A DNA stretch of 30,980 nt from the NCBI GenBank assembly GCA_023444445.1, contig JAEXMK010000195.1:1-30980 (forward strand), read 5' to 3'. The translations under genes and the position numbers were made by a program. Below, in pieces: positions 1-9,048 of this stretch; positions within the stretch are counted from its first letter, which is position 1, and each line of letters opens with the position of its first letter. Under the pieces are notes generated by a model. The model did no database searches, was not told the DNA's origin, and was given only the letters and a program-made list of their open reading frames with translations. Origin of the DNA: Pseudomonadota bacterium (GTDB taxonomy: Bacteria; Pseudomonadota; Alphaproteobacteria; Rhizobiales; Rhizobiaceae).

Positions 1-260
1 TGCCCGTCAATTCACCCTTGACCTTTGACATTTATGATACATGGTCGAGGCGATCGATCGGCGGATGCATCTATCATGTTGCTCATCCGGGCGGGCGCAA
101 TTACGAGACGTTTCCCGTCAACGGCAATGAGGCCGAGGCACGCCGCCTCGCCCGTTTCGAACCATGGGGGCACAGGGCAGGGCAATATCCGCTGCAGGCG
201 GAAACCGTGTCGCCAGAATTTCCGCTGACGCTCGATCTGCGCCGGCCTTACGGAGTGTAA
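1..260 (+). CDS. C-terminal end of large transglutaminase-related protein (DUF2126 type), partial
   Basis: The reading frame is open from the left edge of the window (first full codon at position 3) and ends with TAA at 258-260, so only about 85 C-terminal residues are visible. The tail contains [27 protein letters not shown] and RRFEPWGH-like segments. I recognise these as the end of the roughly 1,100-residue proteins that carry an N-terminal transglutaminase domain and a DUF2126 domain. The next gene starts 1 bp after the stop, and a second transglutaminase follows it. That three-gene order is common for this family in proteobacteria. The catalytic part lies outside the window. The family call therefore rests on the tail plus context. 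The exact reaction of the family is not established. Confidence 0.72.
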   Translation, partial: PVNSPLTFDIYDTWSRRSIGGCIYHVAHPGGRNYETFPVNGNEAEARRLARFEPWGHRAGQYPLQAETVSPEFPLTLDLRRPYGV

Positions 261-261
261 A

Positions 262-2667
262 TTGTCCAAAGCCCCGGCAACGGATCGCAAGACGGAAACA
301 AGTGCGCCACCGCGCGGGCTTGAATATTCCCCGCTGCCGGGTGTTGCCGACGAAATGCTCGATACCAATGGCAAGGTAAGACCGGTCTGGAAGACCCTGC
401 TCGATGCCCTGTCGCGTATGTCGGAGCGGGAACTGCATGAGCGTTTTGCCCGAACCGACCGTTATCTGCGCGATGCGGGCGTGTTCTATCGCGATTACGG
501 CAAGGGCAGCAGCGAAAGAAACTGGCCGATCTCCCATATCCCCGTCCTGATCGACGACCGGGAATGGGCGGTTCTTTCCGAGGGGCTGAAACAGCGCGCT
601 GATCTTCTCGAAGCCATGGTCGCCGATTTTTACGGCGAGAACCGGCTGGTGAAGGAAGGTTACGTGCCGCCGGCACTGATCGCCTCCAATCCGGAATATC
701 TGCGGCCCATGGTCGGCGTAAAACCGGCAAGCGGCCATTATCTGCATTTCTGTTCCTTCGAGATCGGGCGTGGCCCTGACGGCAACTGGTGGGTGTTGGC
801 CGACAGGACGCAGGCGCCTTCCGGTGCGGGTTTCGCACTCGAAAACCGGGTGGCGACCACTCGCGCGCTGTCCGATATCTATGCGGAAACCCATGTCCAT
901 CGTCTCGCCTCGTTTTTTGGCGCTTTCCGCGACGCGCTGCAGGCGCACAGGAAACATCCCGACGACCGGATCGCCGTGCTGACGCCCGGTCCGGCCAACG
1001 AGACCTATTTCGAACACGCCTATATCGCCCGTTATCTCGGCTTCATGTTGCTGGAGGGCGAGGACCTCACCGTCGTCAACGGCCGCGTCATGGTCAGAAC
1101 GGTAGCCGGGCTAAAACCGATCGGCGTGTTGTGGCGACGTCTCGACGCCTCCTATTCCGACCCTCTGGAACTTAACCAGCACTCCCACATCGGCACGCCG
1201 GGCATGGTGCAGGCGCTGCGCAATGAGGCGCTCACCATCGTGAACGCGCTCGGCAGCGGCATTCTTGAAACGCGGGCGCTGCTCGCCTTCATGCCACGCA
1301 TCTGCCGCCACATTTTAGGCGAAGAACTGAAGCTGCCCTCCATCGCCACCTGGTGGTGCGGGCAGGAAAGCGAACGCCGCCACGTTGCCGGCAATATTGA
1401 AGGCATGGTCATCGGCCCTGCCTATTCCAGGCTTCCCTTCTTCGACGACAACGGCCAGTCCGTGCTCGGCTCTTCCCTGAGAGAAACTGCAAAGGAATCG
1501 ATCAGCGACTGGCTTGCTTCCGATGGCCACAGGCTGGTGGGCCAGGAAGTAGTGAAGCTTTCAACCACGCCGGCCTATATCGACAACAAGCTCGTGCCGC
1601 GTCCGATGAGCCTTCGCGTGTTTGCCGCCCGTACCCAGGACGGTTGGCAGATCATGCCGGGCGGCTTCGCCCGAATCGGCAGCGGCGACGACGTATCGGC
1701 GATCGCCATGCAATCGGGCGGCAGCGCGGCCGATGTCTGGATCGTCAGCGACAGACCGGTTGAGCGCACCACGCTTCTGCCAGCCGAAGAAAGTTTCATC
1801 CGTAACATGCCGGGCAGCCTGCCCAGCAGGGCCGCCGACAATCTCTTCTGGCTCGGGCGTTACATCGAACGTTCGGAGGGCGCGCTGCGTATTCTGCGTG
1901 CCTGGCACGGACGGTATGCGGAATCCGCCGATCCACGCCAGCCGCTGCTTTCCCATGTGACAGGTTATCTCGAAGCGCTTGACGTGGAGATGAACGATGC
2001 CGTGCCGGAAAGCCTGCTGAACAACATCAACAGCGCGCTTTATTCCGCCAGCAACATTCGCGACCGCTTTTCGCCGGACGGATGGCTGGCGCTGAACGAT
2101 CTTGCCAAGACCGCCCGCCGTTTCCACGCCAAGGTGGCCCCTGGCGATGACGCCACCCATGCCATGACGATCCTTTTACGCAAGCTTGCGGGCTTTGCCG
2201 GCCTCGTGCACGAAAACATGTATCGCTTCACCGGCTGGCGTTTTCTGTCAATCGGCCGTTATCTCGAACGCGGCCTGCATATGACGCGGCTTCTCGGCCA
2301 TATGACCGGGCCGGAGGCTCCTGACGGTTCCTATGACATGCTGCTCGAAATCGGCGACAGCGTCATGACCCATCGACGCCGCTACAACGTCAATACGGCG
2401 GGCCTGACCGTGACCGATCTCCTGGCGCTCGATCCCCTCAATCCTCGCTCGATCCTGTTTCAGCTGAACGAGATCCGCACCGAGGTGGAGCAGCTTCCGA
2501 ATGCTTTCGTTAACGGGCAGATGTCTCCCTTCTATCGCGAGGCGATGCGTCTGCATTCCGGGCTCGCCGTGATGACACCGGAAAACATGAACGGCACCAT
2601 CTACCGCCAGCTCGAAACCGACATGGAACATCTCTCCGATGTTCTGGCCCGGACCTATCTCGGATAA
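262..2667 (+). CDS. Circularly permuted ATP-grasp / alpha-E domain fusion protein
   Basis: A protein of 801 residues starting at TTG 262. A GGAG at 252-255 gives normal spacing, and the start lies 1 bp after the preceding stop, which favours it over the in-frame ATG at 355. Roughly residues 60-480 look like the circularly permuted ATP-grasp unit (DUF404/DUF407), with segments such as FYRDYGKGS, GHYLHFCSFEIGRGPDG and PGPANETYFEHAYIARYLG. From about residue 515 it becomes an alpha-E (DUF403) helical domain, beginning SLPSRAADNLFWLGRYIERS. In many genomes these are two genes, so here they are fused. ATP-grasp proteins make carboxylate-amine bonds through acyl phosphates. With flanking transglutaminases the module has been predicted to make and trim peptide or isopeptide linkages. 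The substrate is unknown. The cytoplasmic location is inferred from the lack of a signal peptide. Confidence 0.88.
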   Translation: MSKAPATDRKTETSAPPRGLEYSPLPGVADEMLDTNGKVRPVWKTLLDALSRMSERELHERFARTDRYLRDAGVFYRDYGKGSSERNWPISHIPVLIDDREWAVLSEGLKQRADLLEAMVADFYGENRLVKEGYVPPALIASNPEYLRPMVGVKPASGHYLHFCSFEIGRGPDGNWWVLADRTQAPSGAGFALENRVATTRALSDIYAETHVHRLASFFGAFRDALQAHRKHPDDRIAVLTPGPANETYFEHAYIARYLGFMLLEGEDLTVVNGRVMVRTVAGLKPIGVLWRRLDASYSDPLELNQHSHIGTPGMVQALRNEALTIVNALGSGILETRALLAFMPRICRHILGEELKLPSIATWWCGQESERRHVAGNIEGMVIGPAYSRLPFFDDNGQSVLGSSLRETAKESISDWLASDGHRLVGQEVVKLSTTPAYIDNKLVPRPMSLRVFAARTQDGWQIMPGGFARIGSGDDVSAIAMQSGGSAADVWIVSDRPVERTTLLPAEESFIRNMPGSLPSRAADNLFWLGRYIERSEGALRILRAWHGRYAESADPRQPLLSHVTGYLEALDVEMNDAVPESLLNNINSALYSASNIRDRFSPDGWLALNDLAKTARRFHAKVAPGDDATHAMTILLRKLAGFAGLVHENMYRFTGWRFLSIGRYLERGLHMTRLLGHMTGPEAPDGSYDMLLEIGDSVMTHRRRYNVNTAGLTVTDLLALDPLNPRSILFQLNEIRTEVEQLPNAFVNGQMSPFYREAMRLHSGLAVMTPENMNGTIYRQLETDMEHLSDVLARTYLG

Positions 2668-2671
2668 TCCT

Positions 2672-3550
2672 ATGCTCTATGATCTTTCCCTGCATATGGG
2701 TTACACCTACGACACGCCGGCCCACGGCGCGCGCCACATCATCCGCGTTCTGCCACTCTCCATTCCCGGCAGGCAGCGGCTTGTCGCCGGTTCCATCGAT
2801 GTTTCGCCCGCGCCGGAAGAACGTGTCGCCTTCGAGGATTTCTTCCACCAATCGGCCACCTCAGTGCATCTGCGCGCGCCGCATGAAAAGCTCGACATCC
2901 GCATGCAGGCCCGCGTGATGGTGGAAGCGCAAGCGCTGACGGCCGATTTTTCGCCCGAGCTCTCCCGCTTGCCGCAGGAACTTGCCGATGTCTGGTCGCT
3001 CGATTTCCAGTCTCCGCATCATTTCATGGGCGCCAGCCCCAGAATAGGCACGGACGCGGCAATTTCAGCCTATGCCCGGGACTTGCTGAAGCCGGGAATG
3101 ACCATTCGCGAAATCGCACTGGCGACGTGCAGACGCATCCACAGGGACTTCACCTATGATGGCGAAGCGACGACCGTGGATACGACGCCATCCGAAGCCT
3201 TCAAGCTGAAGCGCGGCGTGTGTCAGGACTTTTCGCACATCATGATCATGGCGCTGCGCAGTCTCGGCATTCCCGCTGGTTATGTGAGCGGCTTCCTGCG
3301 CACCATCCCCCCACCGGGCAAGGAGCGGCTGGAAGGTGCGGATGCCATGCATGCCTGGGTCCGTATCTGGTGCGGCGAGGCAACCGGTTATCTGGAACTC
3401 GATCCTACCAATGACATTGTTGCAGGAAGCGACCACATCGTCGTCGGTTATGGCAGGGATTATTCCGATGTCGCTCCTGTCATCGGGGTCTTGAAGAGTT
3501 ACGGTAACCAGCAGATAAAACAGGCCGTCGACGTCATCCCCGTTCAATAA
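2672..3550 (+). CDS. Transglutaminase-like cysteine peptidase family protein
   Basis: A protein of 292 residues. I chose ATG 2672 (MLYDLSLHMGYTYD), 4 bp after the upstream stop, because longer versions run into the preceding gene. An N-terminal beta-rich domain (about residues 1-110) precedes a transglutaminase core. The catalytic triad is complete: Cys184 in RGVCQDFSH, His227 in DAMHAWVRIW and Asp244 in LELDPTND. No signal peptide or membrane segment is seen, so it should act in the cytoplasm. It belongs to the COG1305-like proteins that travel with ATP-grasp/alpha-E and DUF2126 partners, and the 4-bp gap indicates co-transcription. The family can hydrolyse or form amide bonds at glutamine side chains or peptide bonds. 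Which of these applies here cannot be told from sequence. Confidence 0.87.
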   Translation: MLYDLSLHMGYTYDTPAHGARHIIRVLPLSIPGRQRLVAGSIDVSPAPEERVAFEDFFHQSATSVHLRAPHEKLDIRMQARVMVEAQALTADFSPELSRLPQELADVWSLDFQSPHHFMGASPRIGTDAAISAYARDLLKPGMTIREIALATCRRIHRDFTYDGEATTVDTTPSEAFKLKRGVCQDFSHIMIMALRSLGIPAGYVSGFLRTIPPPGKERLEGADAMHAWVRIWCGEATGYLELDPTNDIVAGSDHIVVGYGRDYSDVAPVIGVLKSYGNQQIKQAVDVIPVQ

Positions 3551-3718
3551 CGGCACAATGTGTATTGTTACGACAATCCTGCAATACATGTCTTGAAAAT
3601 ACTTCGAAAGCTGCGTCAATTTGAATACTGTATAAAATTTAACCGATTGCGTTAGCGGATTTTACATCGCTCACGGGTTTCTTTCACTCAGAAGAATATT
3701 CTAATCCGAGAGCCCGCC

Positions 3719-4957
3719 ATGACCGCGTCCGCAGATCAAAAAAAGAAGTACCGTTTTCTTGCCGATACCAGCGGCAATTTCGGAATGATGACAGCCATTC
3801 TGCTGCCGGTATTGTTGGGCGTCGCGGGTGCCGGCATGGAGCTTGCGAGTGTCATGCAGGTGAAAGCGGATATGCAGAATACGGCGGATTCTGCGGCGCT
3901 GGCGGCAGCGACCGAGGCCCGTTTGAAAATGGGCGATCTGACGGATGAGCAGATCAAGGAAATCGCCAAGAACTTCATCGCGGCCCAGATGGAAAAGAAC
4001 CTGACCGAGGACGAGAAAAAGGTCCTGGAGCAGAATTCTCCGACCAATATCACCACGACGGAAAATCCCCGCGGCAAGACCTATACCGTTGAAACTACGA
4101 TCAACCACCGCATACAGCTCAATCCGCTGCTCGGGTTCATCGGCGCAAAAACACTCGATCTTTCGGTAACGGGCACCGCAAAGAGCACCGTCAACAAGGG
4201 CGCGCCGATCTCCATGTATCTGGCTCTTGATCGTTCCGGTTCGATGTCCTTCAAGACGGATACGATCAATACCGCAAAAAAATCCTGCCCTGTTTATACG
4301 GCCGCTAATTGGGGTACCAGCGAAGCCAAGGCCACATCCAGCCCTTGCTACATCAACAAGGCCACGTCCCTCAAAACCGCCATCGGCTTCCTCGTCGCAA
4401 CCTTGAACAAGGCTGATCCGACTTATACTGCCAACGGCGGCTCCGAACTCGTTCGCACGGGCGCCTCGGTCTACACACATGAGACCTATGCGGCTCAATC
4501 CATTAGCTGGGGGACGAGCAGTGTTGTCAGCTATGTCGATAAGCAGATTCCAGAATTCCCCGCCGGCGGTACGGATGCCCGCAGCAGCCTGACCGCCGCA
4601 TATAACGCGCTTAAAAAATCCAATCCCGATGAAGCGAAAGCACACAAAGACAAGGGCAGTGAATCCTTCGAGCGTTACATCGTTCTCATGACCGATGGTG
4701 AAATGACGGGGAATAGCGCTTCGTGGAATTCCAGCATCGACCAGTCCGTGCGCACCACCTGTGAGACCGCCAAGAAAGACGGGATCAAGATTTTCACCGT
4801 TGCCTTCATGGCGCCGGACAAGGGCAAGTCGCTGCTGCAATATTGCGCTTCCAGCGCCGATAATTATTACGCGCCAGAGAATATGGAGCAGATCGTGACC
4901 GCCTTTGGGGAAATCGCCCGCAAGGCCGCCGGCAGCGTAGCCACACTCACCAACTGA
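3719..4957 (+). CDS. TadG-like pilus-assembly-type protein with von Willebrand A domain
   Basis: A protein of 412 residues. After a short basic N-terminus comes the TadE/TadG-type segment (about residues 15-60): DTSGNFGMMTAILLPVLLG, one transmembrane helix, then MQVKADMQNTADSAALAAA. The C-terminal half is a von Willebrand A domain with an intact metal-ion-dependent adhesion site: DRSGS from Asp171, Thr285 in GGTDARSS and Asp326 in MTDGE. This predicts a membrane-anchored protein exposing a metal-binding adhesion or protein-interaction domain to the periplasm. No other tad/cpa pilus gene is in the window, so it stands alone here with its own 168-bp upstream region. The label TadG describes the N-terminal motif. 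A role in pilus assembly is not shown. Confidence 0.82.
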   Translation: MTASADQKKKYRFLADTSGNFGMMTAILLPVLLGVAGAGMELASVMQVKADMQNTADSAALAAATEARLKMGDLTDEQIKEIAKNFIAAQMEKNLTEDEKKVLEQNSPTNITTTENPRGKTYTVETTINHRIQLNPLLGFIGAKTLDLSVTGTAKSTVNKGAPISMYLALDRSGSMSFKTDTINTAKKSCPVYTAANWGTSEAKATSSPCYINKATSLKTAIGFLVATLNKADPTYTANGGSELVRTGASVYTHETYAAQSISWGTSSVVSYVDKQIPEFPAGGTDARSSLTAAYNALKKSNPDEAKAHKDKGSESFERYIVLMTDGEMTGNSASWNSSIDQSVRTTCETAKKDGIKIFTVAFMAPDKGKSLLQYCASSADNYYAPENMEQIVTAFGEIARKAAGSVATLTN

Positions 4958-5081
4958 TGGTGGGCCCTGGGCGTCTAAGCGAAGGTTGACCTCCCTGCAT
5001 GCCTGGCAGGACAAGTACGGCAGGTGACAGCGGCAGCGGCTCGTGGCATAGGAGGGCCGCTCCCATTCCCAAGGCCCTGTC

Positions 5082-6704
5082 ATGATCCGCATCGAAAATA
5101 TCAGCAAGTCGAACAGTCACCGCATTCTCTATATCGAGGCCTCTGCCGCGCTCAATCGCGGTGAGAAGATCGGCCTTGTCGGGCCGAACGGCGCCGGCAA
5201 GACCACGCTGTTCCGGATGATAACAGGCGAAGACCAGCCCGATGAGGGACAGGTCGTCGTCGAAAAGGGCATGACGGTCGGTTATTTCAATCAGGATGTC
5301 GGTGAAATGTCCGGCCGCTCCGCCGTGGCCGAAGTCATGGAGGGCGCAGGCCCGGTCAGCGAGGTGGCAGCGGAACTTCGTGAGTTGGAAGCCGCCATGT
5401 CCGATCCCGACCGGATGGACGAGATGGACGAGATCATCGAGCGTTACGGCGAAGTGCAGGCGCGGTACGAAGAGCTTGATGGTTACGCGCTGGAAGGCCG
5501 CGCCCGCGAGGTGCTGGATGGCTTGAGCTTCAGCCAGGAAATGATGGACGGCGATGTTTCGAAACTGTCCGGCGGCTGGAAGATGCGCGTGGCGCTTGCC
5601 CGCATTCTTCTGATGCGGCCGGATGTGATGCTGCTCGACGAACCGGCGAACCATCTCGATCTCGAAAGCCTGATCTGGCTCGAAGACTTCCTGAAGAATT
5701 ACGACGGCGCGCTGCTCATGACCTCGCATGACCGCGAATTCATGAACCGTATCGTCACCAAGATCATCGAGATCGATGCTGGCAACCTCACCACCTATTC
5801 CGGTGATTACGGCTTTTACGAACAGCAGCGCGCGCAGAACGAAAAGCAGCAGCAGGCACAGTTCGAGCGCCAGCAGGCCATGCTCGCCAAGGAAATCAAG
5901 TTCATCGAGCGCTTCAAGGCGCGGGCCTCACACGCCTCCCAGGTCCAGAGCCGCGTCAAGAAACTCGAGAAGATCGATCGCGTCGAGCCGCCCAAACGGC
6001 GGCAGACGGTGGCTTTCGAATTTGCACCCGCTCCTCGCTCAGGCGAGGACGTCGTGGCGTTGAAGAAGGTTAACAAGGCCTATGGCAGCCGCACGATCTA
6101 TGGCGACCTCGACTTTATGGTGCGCCGCAAGGAGCGCTGGTGCATCATGGGCGTCAATGGTGCGGGAAAATCGACCTTGCTGAAACTGGTGACGGGCTCG
6201 ACCGAGCCGGATTCAGGCAATGTTACCCTCGGCGCCAGCGTCAAGCTCGGTTATTTCGCCCAGCACGCCATGGATGTGCTTGATGGTGACAGCACCATTC
6301 TGGAATGGCTGGAGGAGCGGTTTCCGAAGGCGGGCCAGGCGCCGCTGCGCGCCCTTGCCGGCTGTTTCGGTTTCTCGGGCGATGACGTTGAAAAACGCTG
6401 CCGCGTTCTTTCCGGCGGTGAAAAAGCCCGTCTCGTCATGGCGGCCATGCTGTTCGATCCGCCGAATTTCCTCGTGCTGGACGAGCCTACCAACCATCTC
6501 GATCTCGACACCAAGGAAATGTTGATCAAGGCCCTGTCGGAATATGAAGGCACGATGCTGTTCGTTTCGCACGATCGCCATTTCCTGGCCGCGCTTTCAA
6601 ACCGGGTACTGGAACTGACACCTGATGGTATCCATCAATATGGTGGCGGATATACCGAATATGTCGAAAGCACCGGGCAGGAAGCGCCGGGACTTCGCAG
6701 CTGA
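5082..6704 (+). CDS. ABC-F family ATPase (translation-factor type)
   Basis: A protein of 540 residues with two ABC ATPase domains in tandem and no membrane segment, which is the ABC-F layout. Domain 1 has Walker A GPNGAGKTT near residue 36, signature LSGGWKMRVALAR and Walker B MLLDEPANHLDLE. Domain 2 has Walker A GVNGAGKST, signature LSGGEKARLVMA and Walker B LVLDEPTNHLDLD. The charged, Gln-rich linker around residues 245-310 (many Glu, Gln, Arg, Lys) matches the P-site tRNA interaction linker of the family. ABC-F proteins bind the ribosomal E site and rescue or tune translation. Some confer antibiotic resistance, but nothing here points to resistance. It most resembles the YbiT/Uup-like housekeeping members. 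The start ATG 5082 has only a weak AAGG upstream. Confidence 0.9.
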   Translation: MIRIENISKSNSHRILYIEASAALNRGEKIGLVGPNGAGKTTLFRMITGEDQPDEGQVVVEKGMTVGYFNQDVGEMSGRSAVAEVMEGAGPVSEVAAELRELEAAMSDPDRMDEMDEIIERYGEVQARYEELDGYALEGRAREVLDGLSFSQEMMDGDVSKLSGGWKMRVALARILLMRPDVMLLDEPANHLDLESLIWLEDFLKNYDGALLMTSHDREFMNRIVTKIIEIDAGNLTTYSGDYGFYEQQRAQNEKQQQAQFERQQAMLAKEIKFIERFKARASHASQVQSRVKKLEKIDRVEPPKRRQTVAFEFAPAPRSGEDVVALKKVNKAYGSRTIYGDLDFMVRRKERWCIMGVNGAGKSTLLKLVTGSTEPDSGNVTLGASVKLGYFAQHAMDVLDGDSTILEWLEERFPKAGQAPLRALAGCFGFSGDDVEKRCRVLSGGEKARLVMAAMLFDPPNFLVLDEPTNHLDLDTKEMLIKALSEYEGTMLFVSHDRHFLAALSNRVLELTPDGIHQYGGGYTEYVESTGQEAPGLRS

Positions 6705-6764
6705 AGTCCCTGCCGGACACATCGGCCTGTAACGGCAGCTTTCGTTTCGAAACTGGAGAGACAG

Positions 6765-7757
6765 ATGCGGATCGTGGTCTATAGCGCCAAGCCCTATGAC
6801 AGGCAGTTTCTTGACGAAGCCGCCGGGCCGGGCATGCGGATACACTATTGCGAAGCCCGACTGTCACCTGAAACTGTCGCTTTGGCGGAAGGGGCGATGG
6901 CCGTCTGCGCCTTCGTTAATGACGATCTGTCAGGGCCTGTGCTTGAGAAACTGGCGGGGATGGGCGTGCGGCTGGTTGCTCTGCGTTGCGCCGGGTTCAA
7001 TCAGGTCGATCTCGCCGCTGCCGACAAGCTTGGTCTCACCATTGCCCGCGTGCCGGCCTATTCACCCTATGCAGTCGCCGAACATACGATGGCGCTCATC
7101 CTGTCGCTTAACCGCAAGATCCACCGGGCCTATAACCGCGTCCGCGAAGGAAACTTCGCCCTCGATGGCCTGCTCGGCTTCGATCTCCATGGCAAGACGG
7201 TGGGCATCATCGGCACGGGCAAGATCGGTACGATTTTCGCACGCATTGCGGCCGGCTTCGGCTGCCGTCTCATCGGCCACGATCTCCGTCCCAATCCCGA
7301 TTGCGAGACGCTGGGCATGATCTACCGGACGCGGGAGGAGTTGTTCCGGACATCTGATATTGTCGCGCTGATGTGCCCGCTGACGCCAGAAACCCGGCAC
7401 CTCATTCGCAGGGAGACTCTGCCCCTGTTGAAAAAGGGCGTGATGCTCATCAATACCAGCCGCGGCGCCATCATCGACGCCCGGGCGGCGATTACAGGTT
7501 TGAAGGACGGTACGATCGGCTCTCTCGGCATTGATGTCTATGAAGAGGAAGCCGATCTCTTTTTCGAGGATCTTTCCAATGACGTGCTGCGCGACGATGT
7601 CTTCGCACGACTGCTGACTTTTCCCAATGTTCTGGTCACCGGCCATCAGGGTTTCTTCACACAGGAAGCGCTCAAGAACATCGCGGATACGACGATCGGC
7701 AATATCGAGAGTTTTGCCGCTACCGGCAAAGCCCTGCACGCCGTCTCCACGGGGTAG
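6765..7757 (+). CDS. ldhA: D-lactate dehydrogenase (NAD-dependent, LdhA type)
   Basis: A protein of 330 residues with start ATG 6765 behind GGAGAG. It follows the E. coli LdhA pattern closely from the N-terminus ([19 protein letters not shown]) through [28 protein letters not shown] and LFFEDLSND. The Rossmann motif GIIGTGKIG lies near residue 148. The catalytic Arg233 is in NTSRGAIID and His294 in TGHQGF, with a Glu in VYEEE between them. The enzyme reduces pyruvate to D-lactate with NADH in the cytoplasm. It lies 115 bp ahead of a quinone-linked L-lactate dehydrogenase, so the two genes may together connect lactate pools with pyruvate. Other D-2-hydroxyacid dehydrogenase specificities remain possible. 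Confidence 0.87.
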   Translation: MRIVVYSAKPYDRQFLDEAAGPGMRIHYCEARLSPETVALAEGAMAVCAFVNDDLSGPVLEKLAGMGVRLVALRCAGFNQVDLAAADKLGLTIARVPAYSPYAVAEHTMALILSLNRKIHRAYNRVREGNFALDGLLGFDLHGKTVGIIGTGKIGTIFARIAAGFGCRLIGHDLRPNPDCETLGMIYRTREELFRTSDIVALMCPLTPETRHLIRRETLPLLKKGVMLINTSRGAIIDARAAITGLKDGTIGSLGIDVYEEEADLFFEDLSNDVLRDDVFARLLTFPNVLVTGHQGFFTQEALKNIADTTIGNIESFAATGKALHAVSTG

Positions 7758-7872
7758 CTTTCGCATCTGAGGGTGGTAAAAATCGCTGGTGACAGAATTG
7801 CCCGGCCCCGATGCCCGGTATAGGTTTCAATCCAACTTTTCCGAGCTTTCAAACTGAGCGGCCGAGCGACGG

Positions 7873-9018
7873 ATGCAACTCAAAGACTGCTATAATTTCC
7901 ACGATTTCCGCCGCATGGCCAAACAGCGCCTTCCCGGACCGATCTTCAACTACATAGACGGCGCTGCCGACGACGAGGTGACCTATCGTCGAAACACGGC
8001 CGCGTTCGAAAACTGCGATCTGGTTCCCGATGTGCTGCAGGGTGTGGCCGATGTGGATATGTCGGTCACCGTTATGGGGCAGAAGCTGGCGATGCCGGTC
8101 TATTGTTCCCCAACCGCTCTGCAACGTCTCTTTCACCATCAGGGTGAGAAGGCGGTCGCAGCGGCCGCCGGAAAATTCGGCACCATGTTCGGCGTCTCGT
8201 CGCTCGGTACCACCAGTCTCGAAGAAGCGCGCCGCATCAGCGGCGGCCCGCAGGTCTATCAATTCTATTTCCACAAAGATCGCGGCCTCAACCGCGACAT
8301 GATGGCTCGCGCTAAAAGCGCCGGTGTCGAGACGATGATGCTGACGGTGGACAGCATTACCGGCGGGAACCGCGAACGTGACAAGCGCACCGGCTTTGCC
8401 ATTCCCTTCAAGCTCAATCTTTCCGGCATCGCGCAATTTGCCATGAAGCCCGCCTGGGGCATCAATTACCTGACACATGAGCGCTTCAGCCTGCCGCAGC
8501 TTGACGACCATATCAAAATGGATGGCGGCGCCCTGTCCATCAGCCGTTACTTCACCGAGATGCTCGACCCTTCGATGAACTGGGACGATGTGGCGCAGAT
8601 GGTGCGCGAATGGGGCGGGCCATTCTGCCTGAAGGGGATCATGTCCGTGGACGACGCCCGCCGTGCGGCCGAGATCGGCTGCAGCGGCATTGTGCTTTCC
8701 AATCACGGCGGCCGTCAGCTCGATGGCTCCCGCAGCGCCTTCGACCAGCTGGCCGAAATCGTCGATGCCGTCGGCGACCGGATCGACGTGATGATGGATG
8801 GCGGCGTGCAACGCGGCACCCACGTTCTGAAGGCGCTATCCCTGGGTGCAAAAGCCGTGGGCCTCGGTCGCTATTACCTTTTCCCGCTTGCCGCCGCCGG
8901 GCAGCCGGGTGTGGAACGTGCGCTCGAAACAATGCGCATCGAAATCGAGCGCGGCATGAAGCTGATGGGCTGCACCACCGTCGATCAGCTCACGCGGCGA
9001 AATCTTCGCTTCCGCTAA
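7873..9018 (+). CDS. lldD: L-lactate dehydrogenase (FMN-dependent, quinone/cytochrome-linked)
   Basis: A protein of 381 residues, typical for LldD. It shows the alpha-hydroxyacid oxidase TIM-barrel features: FNYIDGAADDEVTYRRN near the N-terminus, YCSPTALQRLFH, the region GTMFGVSSLGTTS, LTVDSITGGNRERD, and the active-site signature SNHGGRQLDG with the catalytic base His278. DGGVQRGTHVLKALSLGA is the FMN phosphate-binding loop. The enzyme oxidises L-lactate to pyruvate and passes electrons to the membrane quinone pool. The segment around residues 185-215 (IAQFAMKPAWGINYL) is where the family has its membrane-associating loop. It follows the D-lactate dehydrogenase by 115 bp in the same direction. 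Mandelate or glycolate specificity cannot be excluded from sequence alone. Confidence 0.88.
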   Translation: MQLKDCYNFHDFRRMAKQRLPGPIFNYIDGAADDEVTYRRNTAAFENCDLVPDVLQGVADVDMSVTVMGQKLAMPVYCSPTALQRLFHHQGEKAVAAAAGKFGTMFGVSSLGTTSLEEARRISGGPQVYQFYFHKDRGLNRDMMARAKSAGVETMMLTVDSITGGNRERDKRTGFAIPFKLNLSGIAQFAMKPAWGINYLTHERFSLPQLDDHIKMDGGALSISRYFTEMLDPSMNWDDVAQMVREWGGPFCLKGIMSVDDARRAAEIGCSGIVLSNHGGRQLDGSRSAFDQLAEIVDAVGDRIDVMMDGGVQRGTHVLKALSLGAKAVGLGRYYLFPLAAAGQPGVERALETMRIEIERGMKLMGCTTVDQLTRRNLRFR

Positions 9019-9031
9019 GCACCCTTAGCGG
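9012..9031 (+). terminator. Stem-loop across the lldD stop codon
   Basis: CCGCTAAG (9012-9019), loop CACC, then CTTAGCGG (9024-9031) form a perfect 8-bp stem containing the lldD TAA. No T-run follows, so it may act as a 3' stabiliser rather than a classical Rho-independent terminator. Confidence 0.5.
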
Positions 9032-9048
9032 CAACGGGCGGTGTTCTG

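Noticed and set aside
118..1017. Open frame of 299 codons on the minus strand at the left edge
   Set aside because: Shadow of the ATP-grasp gene, with no ribosome binding site or domain.
3701..5107. Open frame of 468 codons on the minus strand
   Set aside because: It lies opposite the von Willebrand A gene, whose motifs are clear. The minus-strand translation has no recognisable domain and is a GC-rich shadow.
7758..7872. Possible LldR/GntR operator between the lactate genes
   Set aside because: No TGGT...ACCA-type palindrome was found.
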